Position numbers and translations under genes: made by a program. Source: CAYQLK01 sp964426075 (GTDB taxonomy: Bacteria; Patescibacteriota; Microgenomatia; CAYQLK01). Taken from it: a DNA stretch of 32,513 nucleotides. Where the stretch lies: positions 1 through 32,513 of the forward strand of contig CAYROP010000010.1 in NCBI GenBank assembly GCA_964426075.1, in the 5' to 3' direction. The notes under the pieces were generated by a model that saw only the letters and a list, made by a program, of their open reading frames with translations, had not been told where the DNA came from and did not search any database. Below are positions 8,704-16,369 of the stretch, in pieces; position 1 is the first letter of the stretch, and each line of letters opens with the position of its first letter.

Positions 8704-9861
8704 TTAATTGTAAGTTACGTCTTGCTCAGAAAATGTTGGTACAGTCTGTATCCAAATCTGCCCGCGATTTAACTCTACCTCTTTACCTGTTTTAGCATCG
8801 GTAAAAATTGAACGATCTAGTCTTGTTTTTTTGTTCCATTTTATGGCTGTTACGATTCCGTCTTGAAACAGCAGTCCTGTTCCTACCCCTTTATTGTCAT
8901 ATAGCAAGTGCTGCCCAGCATCATACCCGTCGTTAGCTACAGACTCTTCTTGAAACTGAAGAATAACTACTTTTGGAGAAACAGTCGAGCTGTTTGTTGT
9001 ATCTGTGAATGCACCCGTACTTGTGTGATTTCTATCATAAGTGTTTGTGGTTGGATTATATGTCCAATTTACTCCGTAATCAGCAATAGATTGTGTCCAA
9101 AATGGTACAAATATTTTCGTGGCTGTAGCGGAAGTGGAAGCAGAGTCATCTTTGAATTTCCAAGGGGTAAAGCTCGCGTCCCATCTTTCACCATCGATCT
9201 CTGAACCCCAGTCACGGTCTAGTCCGGCCTTCCAAAGTTTTTCTGTGGTTGTGTGAACATTGTGAGGAGCGACACGATCTGCACCTCTCCAGTATGTTGG
9301 AAACCCTAATCCAAATTGATCCATATCTCTAATTCCATAGTCAATAATTTGTCCGAGAGCATTGGCCGGCCCAGGCGTGTTAGCTCCGCCAACATGTGCA
9401 TAAAGTGCACCATTATATTCAGATAACCAATCTAGGAAATATGTTCTAGCTGACCTGACTGGGTGAATATCTCCAGCATCCTGACACAAAAACATTGCCA
9501 TAAAACGAGTTATCCCACCTTCAGCAACTGCTTCGTAGACTACGTCTGCGTGAGTTAATCCACCTTGAGGTCTAGCATCGGTTGAGTTTTCAACCATTAC
9601 TGCAAGTGGAGGTCTTTTTTCCCAAAGATCCTTTTGATTGACGGTGTGAAGCTGGCCATTTAATGGACAAGGTTGATCTTTAACACCAGCTTCATCAACT
9701 CCCGACTTATCGGTTAAATTGAATCCTGACTTTGAAACTAAGCCACTACCGACTGAAGTTTTCGAGAAAAAAACTAATGATGAGGCCGTGGATAATATAA
9801 ACAAAACTACGCTTGAAACTATTAAAGCTTCCTTAGTAAGGCCTTTGTTAAAGATTTGCAT
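8704..9861 (-). CDS. DUF3048 domain protein (YerB-like), membrane anchored
   Basis: A 385-residue extracytoplasmic protein with an N-terminal membrane anchor at about 13-31 (ALIVSSVVLFILSTASSLVFF) and no lipobox cysteine, unlike the B. subtilis lipoprotein YerB. The DUF3048 core begins near RPPLAVMVENSTDARPQ. It continues with ADVVYEAVAEGGITRFMA and HPVRSARTYFLDW, and ends with a C-terminal sub-domain containing LLYDNKGVGTGLLFQDG and NRGQIWIQTVP. All these are family hallmarks. Biochemical function is unknown; family members are envelope proteins. The gene has its own good promoter and a leader of about 75 nt, and 77 bases separate it from the downstream winged-helix gene. Confidence 0.9.
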   Translation of the reverse strand: MQIFNKGLTKEALIVSSVVLFILSTASSLVFFSKTSVGSGLVSKSGFNLTDKSGVDEAGVKDQPCPLNGQLHTVNQKDLWEKRPPLAVMVENSTDARPQGGLTHADVVYEAVAEGGITRFMAMFLCQDAGDIHPVRSARTYFLDWLSEYNGALYAHVGGANTPGPANALGQIIDYGIRDMDQFGLGFPTYWRGADRVAPHNVHTTTEKLWKAGLDRDWGSEIDGERWDASFTPWKFKDDSASTSATATKIFVPFWTQSIADYGVNWTYNPTTNTYDRNHTSTGAFTDTTNSSTVSPKVVILQFQEESVANDGYDAGQHLLYDNKGVGTGLLFQDGIVTAIKWNKKTRLDRSIFTDAKTGKEVELNRGQIWIQTVPTFSEQDVTYN

Positions 9862-9944
9862 TAGGAATTTTTAGAAATAACGTTTTAACTTATTTTTTTA
9901 AGGCAGGAGTACTAACTAGTGTTTAATTTTCTTCCTTTGGATAA

Positions 9945-9973
9945 CTTATACATAATAGTCAAATTATTTTCAA
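9945..9973 (-). promoter_or_regulatory. Sigma-70-like promoter of the DUF3048 gene
   Basis: Read on the minus strand, TTGAAA (9973-9968), a 17-base spacer and TATAAG (9950-9945). Predicted start near 9938, giving a leader of about 75 nt before the ATG at 9861. Confidence 0.6.
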
Positions 9974-10043
9974 TAGTGATAATGATTTTTAAACTCAAAA
10001 AATATTTGCATTAACCATAACCAAGTTATTGGTCTTCAGCCTC

Positions 10044-10123
10044 TAAATTGTTGTACAATTTTTGGAAGCTTAAACTCTTCCAATTTTTGGATAGATAATT
10101 ATAAAATTTAGTACAACAATTTA
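10044..10123. repeat. Nested inverted repeats upstream of a small membrane-protein gene
   Basis: A perfect 13-base inverted repeat (TAAATTGTTGTAC at 10044-10056 and GTACAACAATTTA at 10111-10123) encloses a further 6-base pair (10057-10062 with 10103-10108). Inside these is a 7-base hairpin (TTGGAAG at 10062-10068, CTTCCAA at 10077-10083). Part of the right arm is adjacent to the ATG at 10125, so as RNA it would occlude ribosome entry; as DNA the arms could be an operator pair. Confidence 0.7.
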
Positions 10124-10124
10124 A

Positions 10125-10364
10125 ATGCCGTACAAAAAAAATATAAACAAAAACGAGCGAAGACTAAGGGAACTAGCAGGGGCGATTAAATCATCAAAAC
10201 CGGAACATATTCAGGTATTAAAAACTGAAGGACATCCAGAAACAAAAGAAGTAGTTACCAATGATGTCGATGTCCCAAATATTAAACCTGACATAATTAA
10301 GGTCTTAGTTGTCGCTGCGGCAATTTTAAGTCTGCAAATTTGCATAAGCTTGACAAGCTTTTAA
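10125..10364 (+). CDS. Small C-terminally anchored membrane protein (unknown function)
   Basis: A 79-residue protein. The first 24 residues are strongly basic (KKNINKNERRLREL), the middle is acidic and hydrophilic, and residues 58-77 (KVLVVAAAILSLQICISLT) form a single membrane helix at the very C-terminus. This is a tail-anchored layout with the basic part in the cytosol. I do not recognise a family beyond similarity in style to short proteins of Microgenomates. The ATG sits 1 base after the long inverted repeat, with no visible Shine-Dalgarno. It precedes the DUF5679 gene in the same direction, 75 bases away. Confidence 0.6.
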   Translation: MPYKKNINKNERRLRELAGAIKSSKPEHIQVLKTEGHPETKEVVTNDVDVPNIKPDIIKVLVVAAAILSLQICISLTSF

Positions 10365-10375
10365 AAAAGGTGCTA

Positions 10376-10414
10376 CTGTAGCTACAGGCATAACTTAGCC
10401 TCAAATGAGGCTAC
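10376..10414 (+). promoter_or_regulatory. Tandem hairpins in the leader of the DUF5679 gene
   Basis: A 12-base perfect palindrome (CTGTAGCTACAG, 10376-10387) is followed by a 7-base-pair hairpin (TAGCCTC 10396-10402, GAGGCTA 10407-10413). The arms GTAGC (10378-10382) and GCTAC (10410-10414) can also pair with each other, so two mutually exclusive folds are possible just before the ribosome binding site. Confidence 0.45.
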
Positions 10415-10421
10415 ATACAAA

Positions 10422-10431
10422 AAGGAGGTGA
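10422..10431 (+). promoter_or_regulatory. Full-length Shine-Dalgarno AAGGAGGTGA
   Basis: Complementary over ten bases to the 16S rRNA tail. It decides the ATG at 10440 (8-base spacing) over the nearer ATG at 10432, which opens only a 16-codon frame. Confidence 0.8.
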
Positions 10432-10439
10432 ATGAATAA

Positions 10440-10583
10440 ATGGAAGCATATTGTGTTAAATGTCGTACAAAAAGAGAGATGAAAGATCCAGTACCTGTTA
10501 CTATGAAAAATGGTAAACCTGCAACCAAAGGTAATTGCCCAGTTTGTGGTTGTGGAATGTACAAAATCGGAGCATCCAAGTAG
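10440..10583 (+). CDS. DUF5679-type zinc-ribbon mini-protein
   Basis: A 47-residue protein, identified by direct translation. C5-x2-C8 (YCVKCRTKREM) and a second pair C37-x2-C40 with C42 (NCPVCGCGMYKIG) form a probable zinc ribbon around a basic middle (KNGKPATKGNC). This is the pattern of DUF5679 proteins, which are widespread in candidate-phyla bacteria and Chloroflexi; their function is unknown, with nucleic-acid or ribosome association only a guess. The start is fixed by a perfect Shine-Dalgarno. The strong ribosome site, leader hairpins and strong terminator suggest an abundantly made protein. Confidence 0.85.
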   Translation: MEAYCVKCRTKREMKDPVPVTMKNGKPATKGNCPVCGCGMYKIGASK

Positions 10584-10607
10584 TTTTCTATTGGATTACC
10601 ATCTGAA

Positions 10608-10678
10608 GAAAACCCCCAAGGAGAAAATGTTTCCTTTCGTTGAATTGAAGCATGATTATGTTGGGGATTTTCTTTTTT
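10608..10678 (+). terminator. Intrinsic terminator after the DUF5679 gene
   Basis: GAAAACCCCCAA (10608-10619) pairs with TTGGGGATTTTC (10661-10672) with one mismatch, followed by six T (10673-10678). The 41-base loop can form a smaller inner hairpin (GGAGAAA with TTTCC). It also lies 8 bases from the end of convergent comM. Confidence 0.75.
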
Positions 10679-10685
10679 ATTAAAG

Positions 10686-12215
10686 TTAAAGATTCGGAAG
10701 ATTGATTTTAAAAGCTAGGCTTTCTGAAAAGTGTTTTTTTTCAACAAAAATAGACTTGTCTAAATCAGCTATTGTTCTAGAAACTTTCAAAATCTTACTA
10801 ATTGATCTTGGTGATAAGTTAAGTTTGCTGACTGTTTCAACAAAGTAGTCTAAATCTTTACTAGCAAAATTAATTTTTTGGATTAGATTTTTATTTGATA
10901 ATCGAGAATTAAACACAAACTCACTGTCACTCCTGCCTTTAGCAAAATTAACAGCATCGATAATGCGTGATTTAACAGATTTTGACGACTCCTCGTTAGT
11001 TGCTGAAACCATTACAGTTGGCGGTAAGTCGTTTACTGAAACAAATATATCAATTCTGTCTAGAATTGGTCCGGATAATTTTTTCCTATAATTATCCAAC
11101 TGAGAAAATGTACAACTACAGGATTTTAGTGGGTTACGATAATAGCCACACGGACAAGGATTTGTTGAACCAACAAGAATAAAATCAGCAGGAAAAGAGA
11201 TTTTATTGCCAGACCTAGAGATTAATATTTCATGATCTTCCATTGGTTGTCTGATTGATTCAAGGATCGATCTTGGAAATTCTGCCATTTCATCTAAAAA
11301 TAAAATTCCATTGTGGGCTAGTGATAGCTCTCCAGGTTTGGCTTTTGGTCCGCCACCAACGACACCAACTAATGATGCAGAATGGTGTGGATTCCTGAAA
11401 GGTGGTGTAAAATATTCAACCCTTTTAGACTCTAAATTAGCGTCAACAAAAATTGAATATACCTCCTTAGCTTTCTGACTAGTCAAATCAGGAAGAATTG
11501 TTGGAAATGTTTTTGCAAGTAAAGTTTTACCTGTTCCTGGTGGCCCATAAAATAACACATTGTGTCTACCAGCTGCCGCGATTTCTAGAGCTCTTTTTGC
11601 TAAGGATTGTCCTTTAATGTATTTAAAATCTAGCTCAGATTTTTTTGTTATATTTTTGAGTTTTTTTGCTGTCACTAAACAGATTTCTGGTACTTCAAGT
11701 CCATTTATTATTCGACACAAGGTTTTTAGAGAATCTACAAAAATAACATTCAAGTTGAGAAAAGAATTTTCAATTTCTGATTTGCAAGAGATTGGCACAA
11801 TAACGTTTTTATACCCTAAATTCTCAGCAATTAATAATTCAGACAAAATTCCTTTAGAAAGTGTTAATTGTCCATCTAAATAAGTTTCACCAAAAAATAA
11901 CCATTTTGAGTATTCTCCTATTGTTATCTGACCAGATGCTGAAAGTATTCCGATTAATACTGCTAAATCAAAATGAGAGCCTTCTTTTTTTGCATCAGCG
12001 GGAGTCAAATTGACAGTAAGGTGATGCATAGGAAAGTTAAAACCTGAATTCACAATCGAAGATCTTACTCTAGATTTGGACTCTTCGACGGTTTTATCAC
12101 CCAGACCGACAATTTCGAAACTGGGTAGTCCGTGATTACTTAGATCGACTTCGACAGTTACTAGAGAATTTTTGAGTAACGAGGATGTGGTTAATATTTT
12201 TGTAGTCATACCCAA
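10686..12215 (-). CDS. comM: ComM/YifB family Mg-chelatase-like AAA+ ATPase
   Basis: Hexameric helicase that promotes branch migration during integration of transformed DNA. The N-terminal Lon-protease-like ChlI domain is classical: HGLPSFEIVGLGDKTVEESKSRVRSAI-like region at 28-53, then NLTPADAKKEGSHFDLAVLIG (69-89). The AAA+ core has Walker A GPPGTGKT (224-231) and Walker B ILFLDE (304-309). A cysteine cluster (NPCPCGYY at 352-359, then CSC) and GPILDRIDI follow, and the C-terminal Mg_chelatase_C part ends the protein. At 509 residues it is full length. A second in-frame ATG is two codons in; the first has a poor ribosome site. With recA, recJ and recX it implies natural competence or repair-linked recombination. 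Confidence 0.95.
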   Translation of the reverse strand: MGMTTKILTTSSLLKNSLVTVEVDLSNHGLPSFEIVGLGDKTVEESKSRVRSSIVNSGFNFPMHHLTVNLTPADAKKEGSHFDLAVLIGILSASGQITIGEYSKWLFFGETYLDGQLTLSKGILSELLIAENLGYKNVIVPISCKSEIENSFLNLNVIFVDSLKTLCRIINGLEVPEICLVTAKKLKNITKKSELDFKYIKGQSLAKRALEIAAAGRHNVLFYGPPGTGKTLLAKTFPTILPDLTSQKAKEVYSIFVDANLESKRVEYFTPPFRNPHHSASLVGVVGGGPKAKPGELSLAHNGILFLDEMAEFPRSILESIRQPMEDHEILISRSGNKISFPADFILVGSTNPCPCGYYRNPLKSCSCTFSQLDNYRKKLSGPILDRIDIFVSVNDLPPTVMVSATNEESSKSVKSRIIDAVNFAKGRSDSEFVFNSRLSNKNLIQKINFASKDLDYFVETVSKLNLSPRSISKILKVSRTIADLDKSIFVEKKHFSESLAFKINLPNL

Positions 12216-12235
12216 TATTTATACTTGGGCAGAGG

Positions 12236-12273
12236 TTGTATACAATAATACGAAGATAATACGAATATTGCAA
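12236..12273 (-). promoter_or_regulatory. comM promoter with overlapping palindrome
   Basis: On the minus strand TTGCAA (12273-12268), a 17-base spacer and TATTAT (12250-12245). A perfect 10-base palindrome TTGTATACAA (12236-12245) covers the expected transcription start, as an operator would. A short CCCAA/TTGGG hairpin lies further on, just before the ATG. Confidence 0.55.
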
Positions 12274-12326
12274 TAGGTAAAATTTTAATTAATTAATATC
12301 CTAGAGTATTTTATTTTAGTCAAAAA

Positions 12327-12335
12327 TGATATAAT
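12327..12335 (+). promoter_or_regulatory. Extended -10 promoter of rnpB
   Basis: TGaTATAAT is a perfect extended -10 element located 8 bases before the first paired base of the RNase P RNA. No strong -35 is visible, as expected for an extended -10 promoter. Confidence 0.75.
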
Positions 12336-12343
12336 GACAGTTG

Positions 12344-12683
12344 TCAGGAAGCAGCTCGGCTACTGTAGTAATACAGAGGAAAGTCCAGACTGCATGCAAA
12401 AGGGTGCGCCGTGTAAACGGTGACGCGCAAGCGCTAGTCCTTGATATCTATCAAGGCGGGTTCAGAATTAACTGAACACGAGAGCAACAGTGACGATGCC
12501 TTCATTTATTTGAAGGAGTGAAACGGGCAATCCTCCCCGCAGCAACCACGAAATGAACCATTTAAGGTATTTGCGCCAAGGTTTAAAGGTTGGGCATCTA
12601 ATGGGAAAACCTTAGAAATATTGTCTTTTGGCAATACTAGATAGATGGCCGTTAAAACAGAATCTGGCTTATTCGCTTCCTGA
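12344..12683 (+). ncRNA. rnpB: RNase P RNA (bacterial type A-like)
   Basis: Catalytic RNA that removes tRNA 5' leaders. The ends are fixed by helix P1, a perfect 9-base pair of TCAGGAAGC (12344-12352) with GCTTCCTGA (12675-12683). The universal core GAGGAAAGTCC is at 12376-12386 and its 3' partner ACAGAA...GGCTTA at 12657-12671; the middle holds the conserved AGAGCAACAG and GTGAAACGGGCAA segments. Length 340 nt. It has its own extended -10 promoter. The 3' end lies 7 bases from the stop of the convergent permease gene, whose coding sequence supplies a T-rich stretch (12696-12708) that could serve as terminator. Confidence 0.96.
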
Positions 12684-12689
12684 TAAAAT

Positions 12690-13706
12690 TTAGTCTTTTT
12701 TGTTTTTTGGAAGTCTACCAACAAAAAATTCGTTCACAAATATTTTGATTGTTACAGCAATAGGCACTGCTAAGACAGCTCCCATTATTCCATAGAGTTT
12801 TGTACCAACAATTAGTGCCAAGATAGTAACCAGAGGGTTAATACCAATTGCTCTTCTCATAACTGAAGGAACAATTAGGTTGTTTTCAAGCTGTTGAATG
12901 ACAAAATAAAGTGCAACTGTGGCGATTCCAATAATTGGTGAAACAGTAAACCCAGCAAGAATTGCTGGAATTGCTCCAACTATTGGTCCAATTACCGGTA
13001 CAATTTCTGAAAGACCGGCAATGATTGCAAGTGGTAAAGCATATGGAACACCCAGCAAAGCTAGTCCAATGTAAGTGATAACACCAATAATTATAACTAG
13101 TGTTATCTGCCCCCTAACCCAAGCCCCAAGTCCAAACTCTAAGTTTTTAATAAGTTTTTCAGCTCTTTTCTCATTTTCTCCAGTAAAAAGTGATTTGACC
13201 ATGTTCGTAATTTGCTCCCAATATAGTAGCGAGTAAAAAGTAATCACAAACATTGTCATGACTGAAAAAATAGAATTAAAAAATCCAGCAGTAATCGTGA
13301 CGGCGTTTGAACCAAAACTACCAAGCTGGCCGGTGATTGATCCAGATATCTGATCAGATGGAATGTTGTTGATTACTAAAATATCGTTAACCTGACCAAT
13401 AATGCTTGGCAAATTCTCAATTAATAATGTTGTTTGTTCAATAAGTGGAGGGATTATTACGCGAAAAATAAGAATAATAAGGCCAATTACAATTAAATAA
13501 ATTATTCCAATTGAAAGTGGTCTGGGTATTTTACGTCTTACTAAAAAATCAACAGGACTTCTAAGTGTTGAAACGAAAATAAATGCAATGAAAATTAGGA
13601 ATATTACATCCAACAACTTTAACAAGGTCCAAGATGCGGCCAATGTTGCTAAGGTGAAAATAATTGTGCGATGTGAAATTTCAATACTTTCCGGAAAAGT
13701 TTTCAT
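12690..13706 (-). CDS. AI-2E family permease
   Basis: A 338-residue polytopic membrane protein of the AI-2 exporter / TqsA-like superfamily. Hydrophobic helices lie at about 12-30, 33-45 and 60-85, then after a soluble loop (residues 85-145) at about 148-165 and in four closely spaced C-terminal helices. The family core GLSEIVPVIGPIVGAIPAILAGF and the ending VGTKLYGIMGAVLAVPIAVTIKIFVNEF are diagnostic. Substrates of this family vary (signals, Na+/H+ exchange) and cannot be deduced here. The ATG shares one base with the miaA stop (TAATG), so translation is coupled to miaA. Confidence 0.9.
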   Translation of the reverse strand: MKTFPESIEISHRTIIFTLATLAASWTLLKLLDVIFLIFIAFIFVSTLRSPVDFLVRRKIPRPLSIGIIYLIVIGLIILIFRVIIPPLIEQTTLLIENLPSIIGQVNDILVINNIPSDQISGSITGQLGSFGSNAVTITAGFFNSIFSVMTMFVITFYSLLYWEQITNMVKSLFTGENEKRAEKLIKNLEFGLGAWVRGQITLVIIIGVITYIGLALLGVPYALPLAIIAGLSEIVPVIGPIVGAIPAILAGFTVSPIIGIATVALYFVIQQLENNLIVPSVMRRAIGINPLVTILALIVGTKLYGIMGAVLAVPIAVTIKIFVNEFFVGRLPKNKKD

Positions 13707-14656
13707 TATTTACTATTATACCAATCTAAAACCTGAGTTTGAATATTATCTTGTATTGTATCGATGTTTTGGAAATTTAATTCGAACACATGGGTTTTTT
13801 TGATATTTCGCATCCATGTAAGTTGATTCTTGGCGTATTTATACAAAGCTATAGGCAGATGAACATCTAAGTATTCCTTTGTAATTTCACCATTTAAATA
13901 TCTATTCACTTCACGGTAAACAAGACCAATAGAATTCGTAATTTCGTCTGAGTATCTAGTTTTTAATAACTTAACTTCATCAATTAAACCCATATTGAGT
14001 TTTTCTTGATACCACAACTCAAGTCTTGACCTTAATATTTCTCTATCAGGCTTGAGATATATAAAAAAACAGTCATATTTTTTGGTTAATGGTTCAATTT
14101 TGTGAATTTTTTTTGAATATAAAACTACTTCAATCGCACGAATAATTCTCCTTGGATTATTTCTATCTGAAAAATTAAGCTCTTTATATTTTTTTGGACT
14201 AATTTTGTTCAAGTATTCTGTTAACTCTAATAAGGTTTTTTTTGTAAGCTGACTTCTAAGATCTTGATTGGGTGGAATATTTAGGCTTTCAATCGAATTA
14301 AAAAGACTACTTATATATAGCCCTGTACCACCAGCAATTATGGCAACGTTATTTTTTTTATAAATTTTATCCAATATTCGTTCAACGTCTTTATTAAAAT
14401 CTGACACAGAGTATGTTTGACTAGGCAATATAACATCATATAAGTTGACTCTTATTCCATTGATTTCCCAATAACTTTTCTTTTTTTTAATCTGATCTGA
14501 CTTGGAAAATTTTCCGGTTCCAATATCTAAACCAGAAATTACTTGTCGAGAATCTGCGGAAATAATTTCAGTTTTTATTTTTTTTGCGAGCTTTACTGAC
14601 AAGTTGGTTTTTCCTGAAGTAGTTGGACCAAAAATAATTATTAATTTGTTTTTCAT
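13706..14656 (-). CDS. miaA: tRNA dimethylallyltransferase MiaA
   Basis: Transfers a dimethylallyl group to N6 of A37 in tRNAs that read UNN codons, giving i6A. The P-loop is GPTTSGKT (10-17). SADSRQVISGLDIGTGK (33-49) supplies the catalytic D35 and the tRNA-contacting segment, and AGGTGLYISSL follows near 108-118. RNNPRRIIRAIEV and the C-terminal LYKYAKNQLTWMRN are family typical. At 316 residues it is full length. MiaB, which methylthiolates the product, is also in this window, so the whole ms2i6A pathway is present. It is upstream of and coupled to the AI-2E permease, and divergent from the glycosyltransferase operon over 45 bases. Confidence 0.95.
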   Translation of the reverse strand: MKNKLIIIFGPTTSGKTNLSVKLAKKIKTEIISADSRQVISGLDIGTGKFSKSDQIKKKKSYWEINGIRVNLYDVILPSQTYSVSDFNKDVERILDKIYKKNNVAIIAGGTGLYISSLFNSIESLNIPPNQDLRSQLTKKTLLELTEYLNKISPKKYKELNFSDRNNPRRIIRAIEVVLYSKKIHKIEPLTKKYDCFFIYLKPDREILRSRLELWYQEKLNMGLIDEVKLLKTRYSDEITNSIGLVYREVNRYLNGEITKEYLDVHLPIALYKYAKNQLTWMRNIKKTHVFELNFQNIDTIQDNIQTQVLDWYNSK

Positions 14657-14686
14657 TTGATTAAAGATTTTTAAACCGAACTGAAC

Positions 14687-14692
14687 TAGAAT
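14687..14692 (+). promoter_or_regulatory. Candidate -10 box of the glycosyltransferase operon
   Basis: TAGAAT lies 9 bases before the ATG at 14702 inside the 45-base divergent gap. A start 7 bases downstream would give an almost leaderless mRNA. No clear -35 is visible. Confidence 0.35.
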
Positions 14693-14701
14693 ACTATATT
14701 T

Positions 14702-16366
14702 ATGAGTATAATTTTGTTTTCAAATCGATATTTTAAATTTTTTGTAAACCATTGGATTTGGACAGTTTTTCTTTTAGCAAGTTTTTTAAGGTTTTTTGAC
14801 CTTAATTGGGACGGAATATATAAACTTCACCCAGATGAATTGAACATTTCTATAGCGATTCACAACATGGAAGAAAATCGTAATTTTAATCCAAATTTTT
14901 TTGCATACGGAACTTTACCAATTGGAATAATATTTGCTATTAAACAGTTTTTTCTGCATTTTTTTGAAATAACACTGAATGACTATTTAATAGGTAGATA
15001 TATATCAGCAACTTTGAGTAGTTTGTCGATTTTGATTTTGTATAAGTGGGTTAAATCATTTGCAATAAAAATATATCCAAAGAATGAACAACTGTTTTTA
15101 TTTATAGTAATTTTTATTTTTGCCTTTTCTCCAGCTGTAATTCAATCAGCACACTTTATGACATTTGAGTCTATATTGATTTTTGAGTACTTACTATTTT
15201 CAGTGGCGTTGACTAATTATTTTTTGAAGAAAACAAAATTATGCTTATTTTTTACCGCACTTATCACAGGTATTGCATTAGCAACAAAGATTACTAGTTT
15301 TTTCTTATTTCCAATTTTTATATTGATTATTTTTTTAACTTATTACGATAGATATAACAAAAAAAATAATATTCTAACTATTGCTCAACATCTAATTTAT
15401 TTTCTTTTAATTTCTACGCTTACAAGTGTAGTATTATCACCGTTTTCAATTTTGTCTTGGGAAGAGTTTTTAAATGCAATAAAATATGAAAATTCAGTTG
15501 CTAACGGAGGTTTGAGAGTTTTTTATACACAACAGTTTTTTAATACTATTCCAATAGTTTTTCATATAAAAAGTGTGTTAGATTTTTTGCTTGGAGGATT
15601 TATTTGGTTGGTTTTTACAATACTTGGACTATTTTACTTTCCAAAATATATAAAACATTATTATTTGTATATTCCTTTTGCTTTCTTAATATTTGGATGG
15701 CTACCTACAAGTTTTCTGTTTGTTAAATGGATTAGGTATTCAGTTTACTTTACGCCGTTTTTTGCAATACTTACTGGATTAGGATTAACGCAATTATTAA
15801 AAAATAAAATAAAAGTGCGCACTACAGTACTGGTATCTATCTTTATTTTTAGTTTAATAAATTTATTTATGTTTTATAAAGTTTATATTAAAGATGATAC
15901 TAGAATAACTGCGGCAAAATGGGCAGAAAATCACATATCTGAAGATTCAAAAATTTTATCTGAATTTTATGATCTGAGCATAATACCGTTTAATAATAAA
16001 TTTATGGATTCTATAACTTTGTTTGATTTTTATAGTTTAGAAAACGTTACTTCATCAGAAAATTTATCGAAAGAGCTTGAAAAGATTGAGTATATTATTT
16101 CACCGAGCCAAAGAGTGTGGGGAAATCTAAATTATCAAAAGGGCGACCGATATAAAATTAATTATTTTAATGCACTTAATGATTCAAAACTTGGATTTAA
16201 ACTAGTCTATACTTCCAAAGTTGATACAGATTTTTTGATTTTTGGTTTTAACCAAAAAAGATTAGAAGAAACATTTTCTGTGTTTGACCATCCAGAGGTA
16301 AGAATTTACAAAAAAATTGCACATAAAAGTTTTGAAGATTATTTAAAGATTATTACAGCTAAATAA
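14702..16366 (+). CDS. PMT/ArnT-like (GT39-type) membrane glycosyltransferase, first paralogue
   Basis: A 554-residue polytopic protein with about 10 to 12 membrane helices and a C-terminal extracytoplasmic domain from about residue 390. The first outer loop carries HPDE (43-46), the acidic D-E motif of GT-C transferases of the PMT/ArnT/AglB type that coordinates the lipid-linked sugar donor. SAHFMTFES near 148-156 is a second family hallmark. Acceptor and sugar are unknown; protein or envelope-glycan glycosylation on the outer face is the likely role. It is homologous to the next gene (matching HPDE, AYGTLP/SYGSFP, and SAHFMTFES/TSHFATTES) and separated from it by 3 bases. The region is extremely A+T-rich even for this genome. 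Confidence 0.85.
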   Translation: MSIILFSNRYFKFFVNHWIWTVFLLASFLRFFDLNWDGIYKLHPDELNISIAIHNMEENRNFNPNFFAYGTLPIGIIFAIKQFFLHFFEITLNDYLIGRYISATLSSLSILILYKWVKSFAIKIYPKNEQLFLFIVIFIFAFSPAVIQSAHFMTFESILIFEYLLFSVALTNYFLKKTKLCLFFTALITGIALATKITSFFLFPIFILIIFLTYYDRYNKKNNILTIAQHLIYFLLISTLTSVVLSPFSILSWEEFLNAIKYENSVANGGLRVFYTQQFFNTIPIVFHIKSVLDFLLGGFIWLVFTILGLFYFPKYIKHYYLYIPFAFLIFGWLPTSFLFVKWIRYSVYFTPFFAILTGLGLTQLLKNKIKVRTTVLVSIFIFSLINLFMFYKVYIKDDTRITAAKWAENHISEDSKILSEFYDLSIIPFNNKFMDSITLFDFYSLENVTSSENLSKELEKIEYIISPSQRVWGNLNYQKGDRYKINYFNALNDSKLGFKLVYTSKVDTDFLIFGFNQKRLEETFSVFDHPEVRIYKKIAHKSFEDYLKIITAK

Positions 16367-16369
16367 CTA

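Noticed and set aside
10382..10579. 65-codon minus-strand frame opposite the DUF5679 gene
   Set aside because: The plus-strand frame has the zinc-ribbon cysteines and a perfect Shine-Dalgarno.
12506..12724. Open frame on the minus strand across rnpB
   Set aside because: It lies on the RNase P RNA, whose conserved core and helix P1 explain the sequence.
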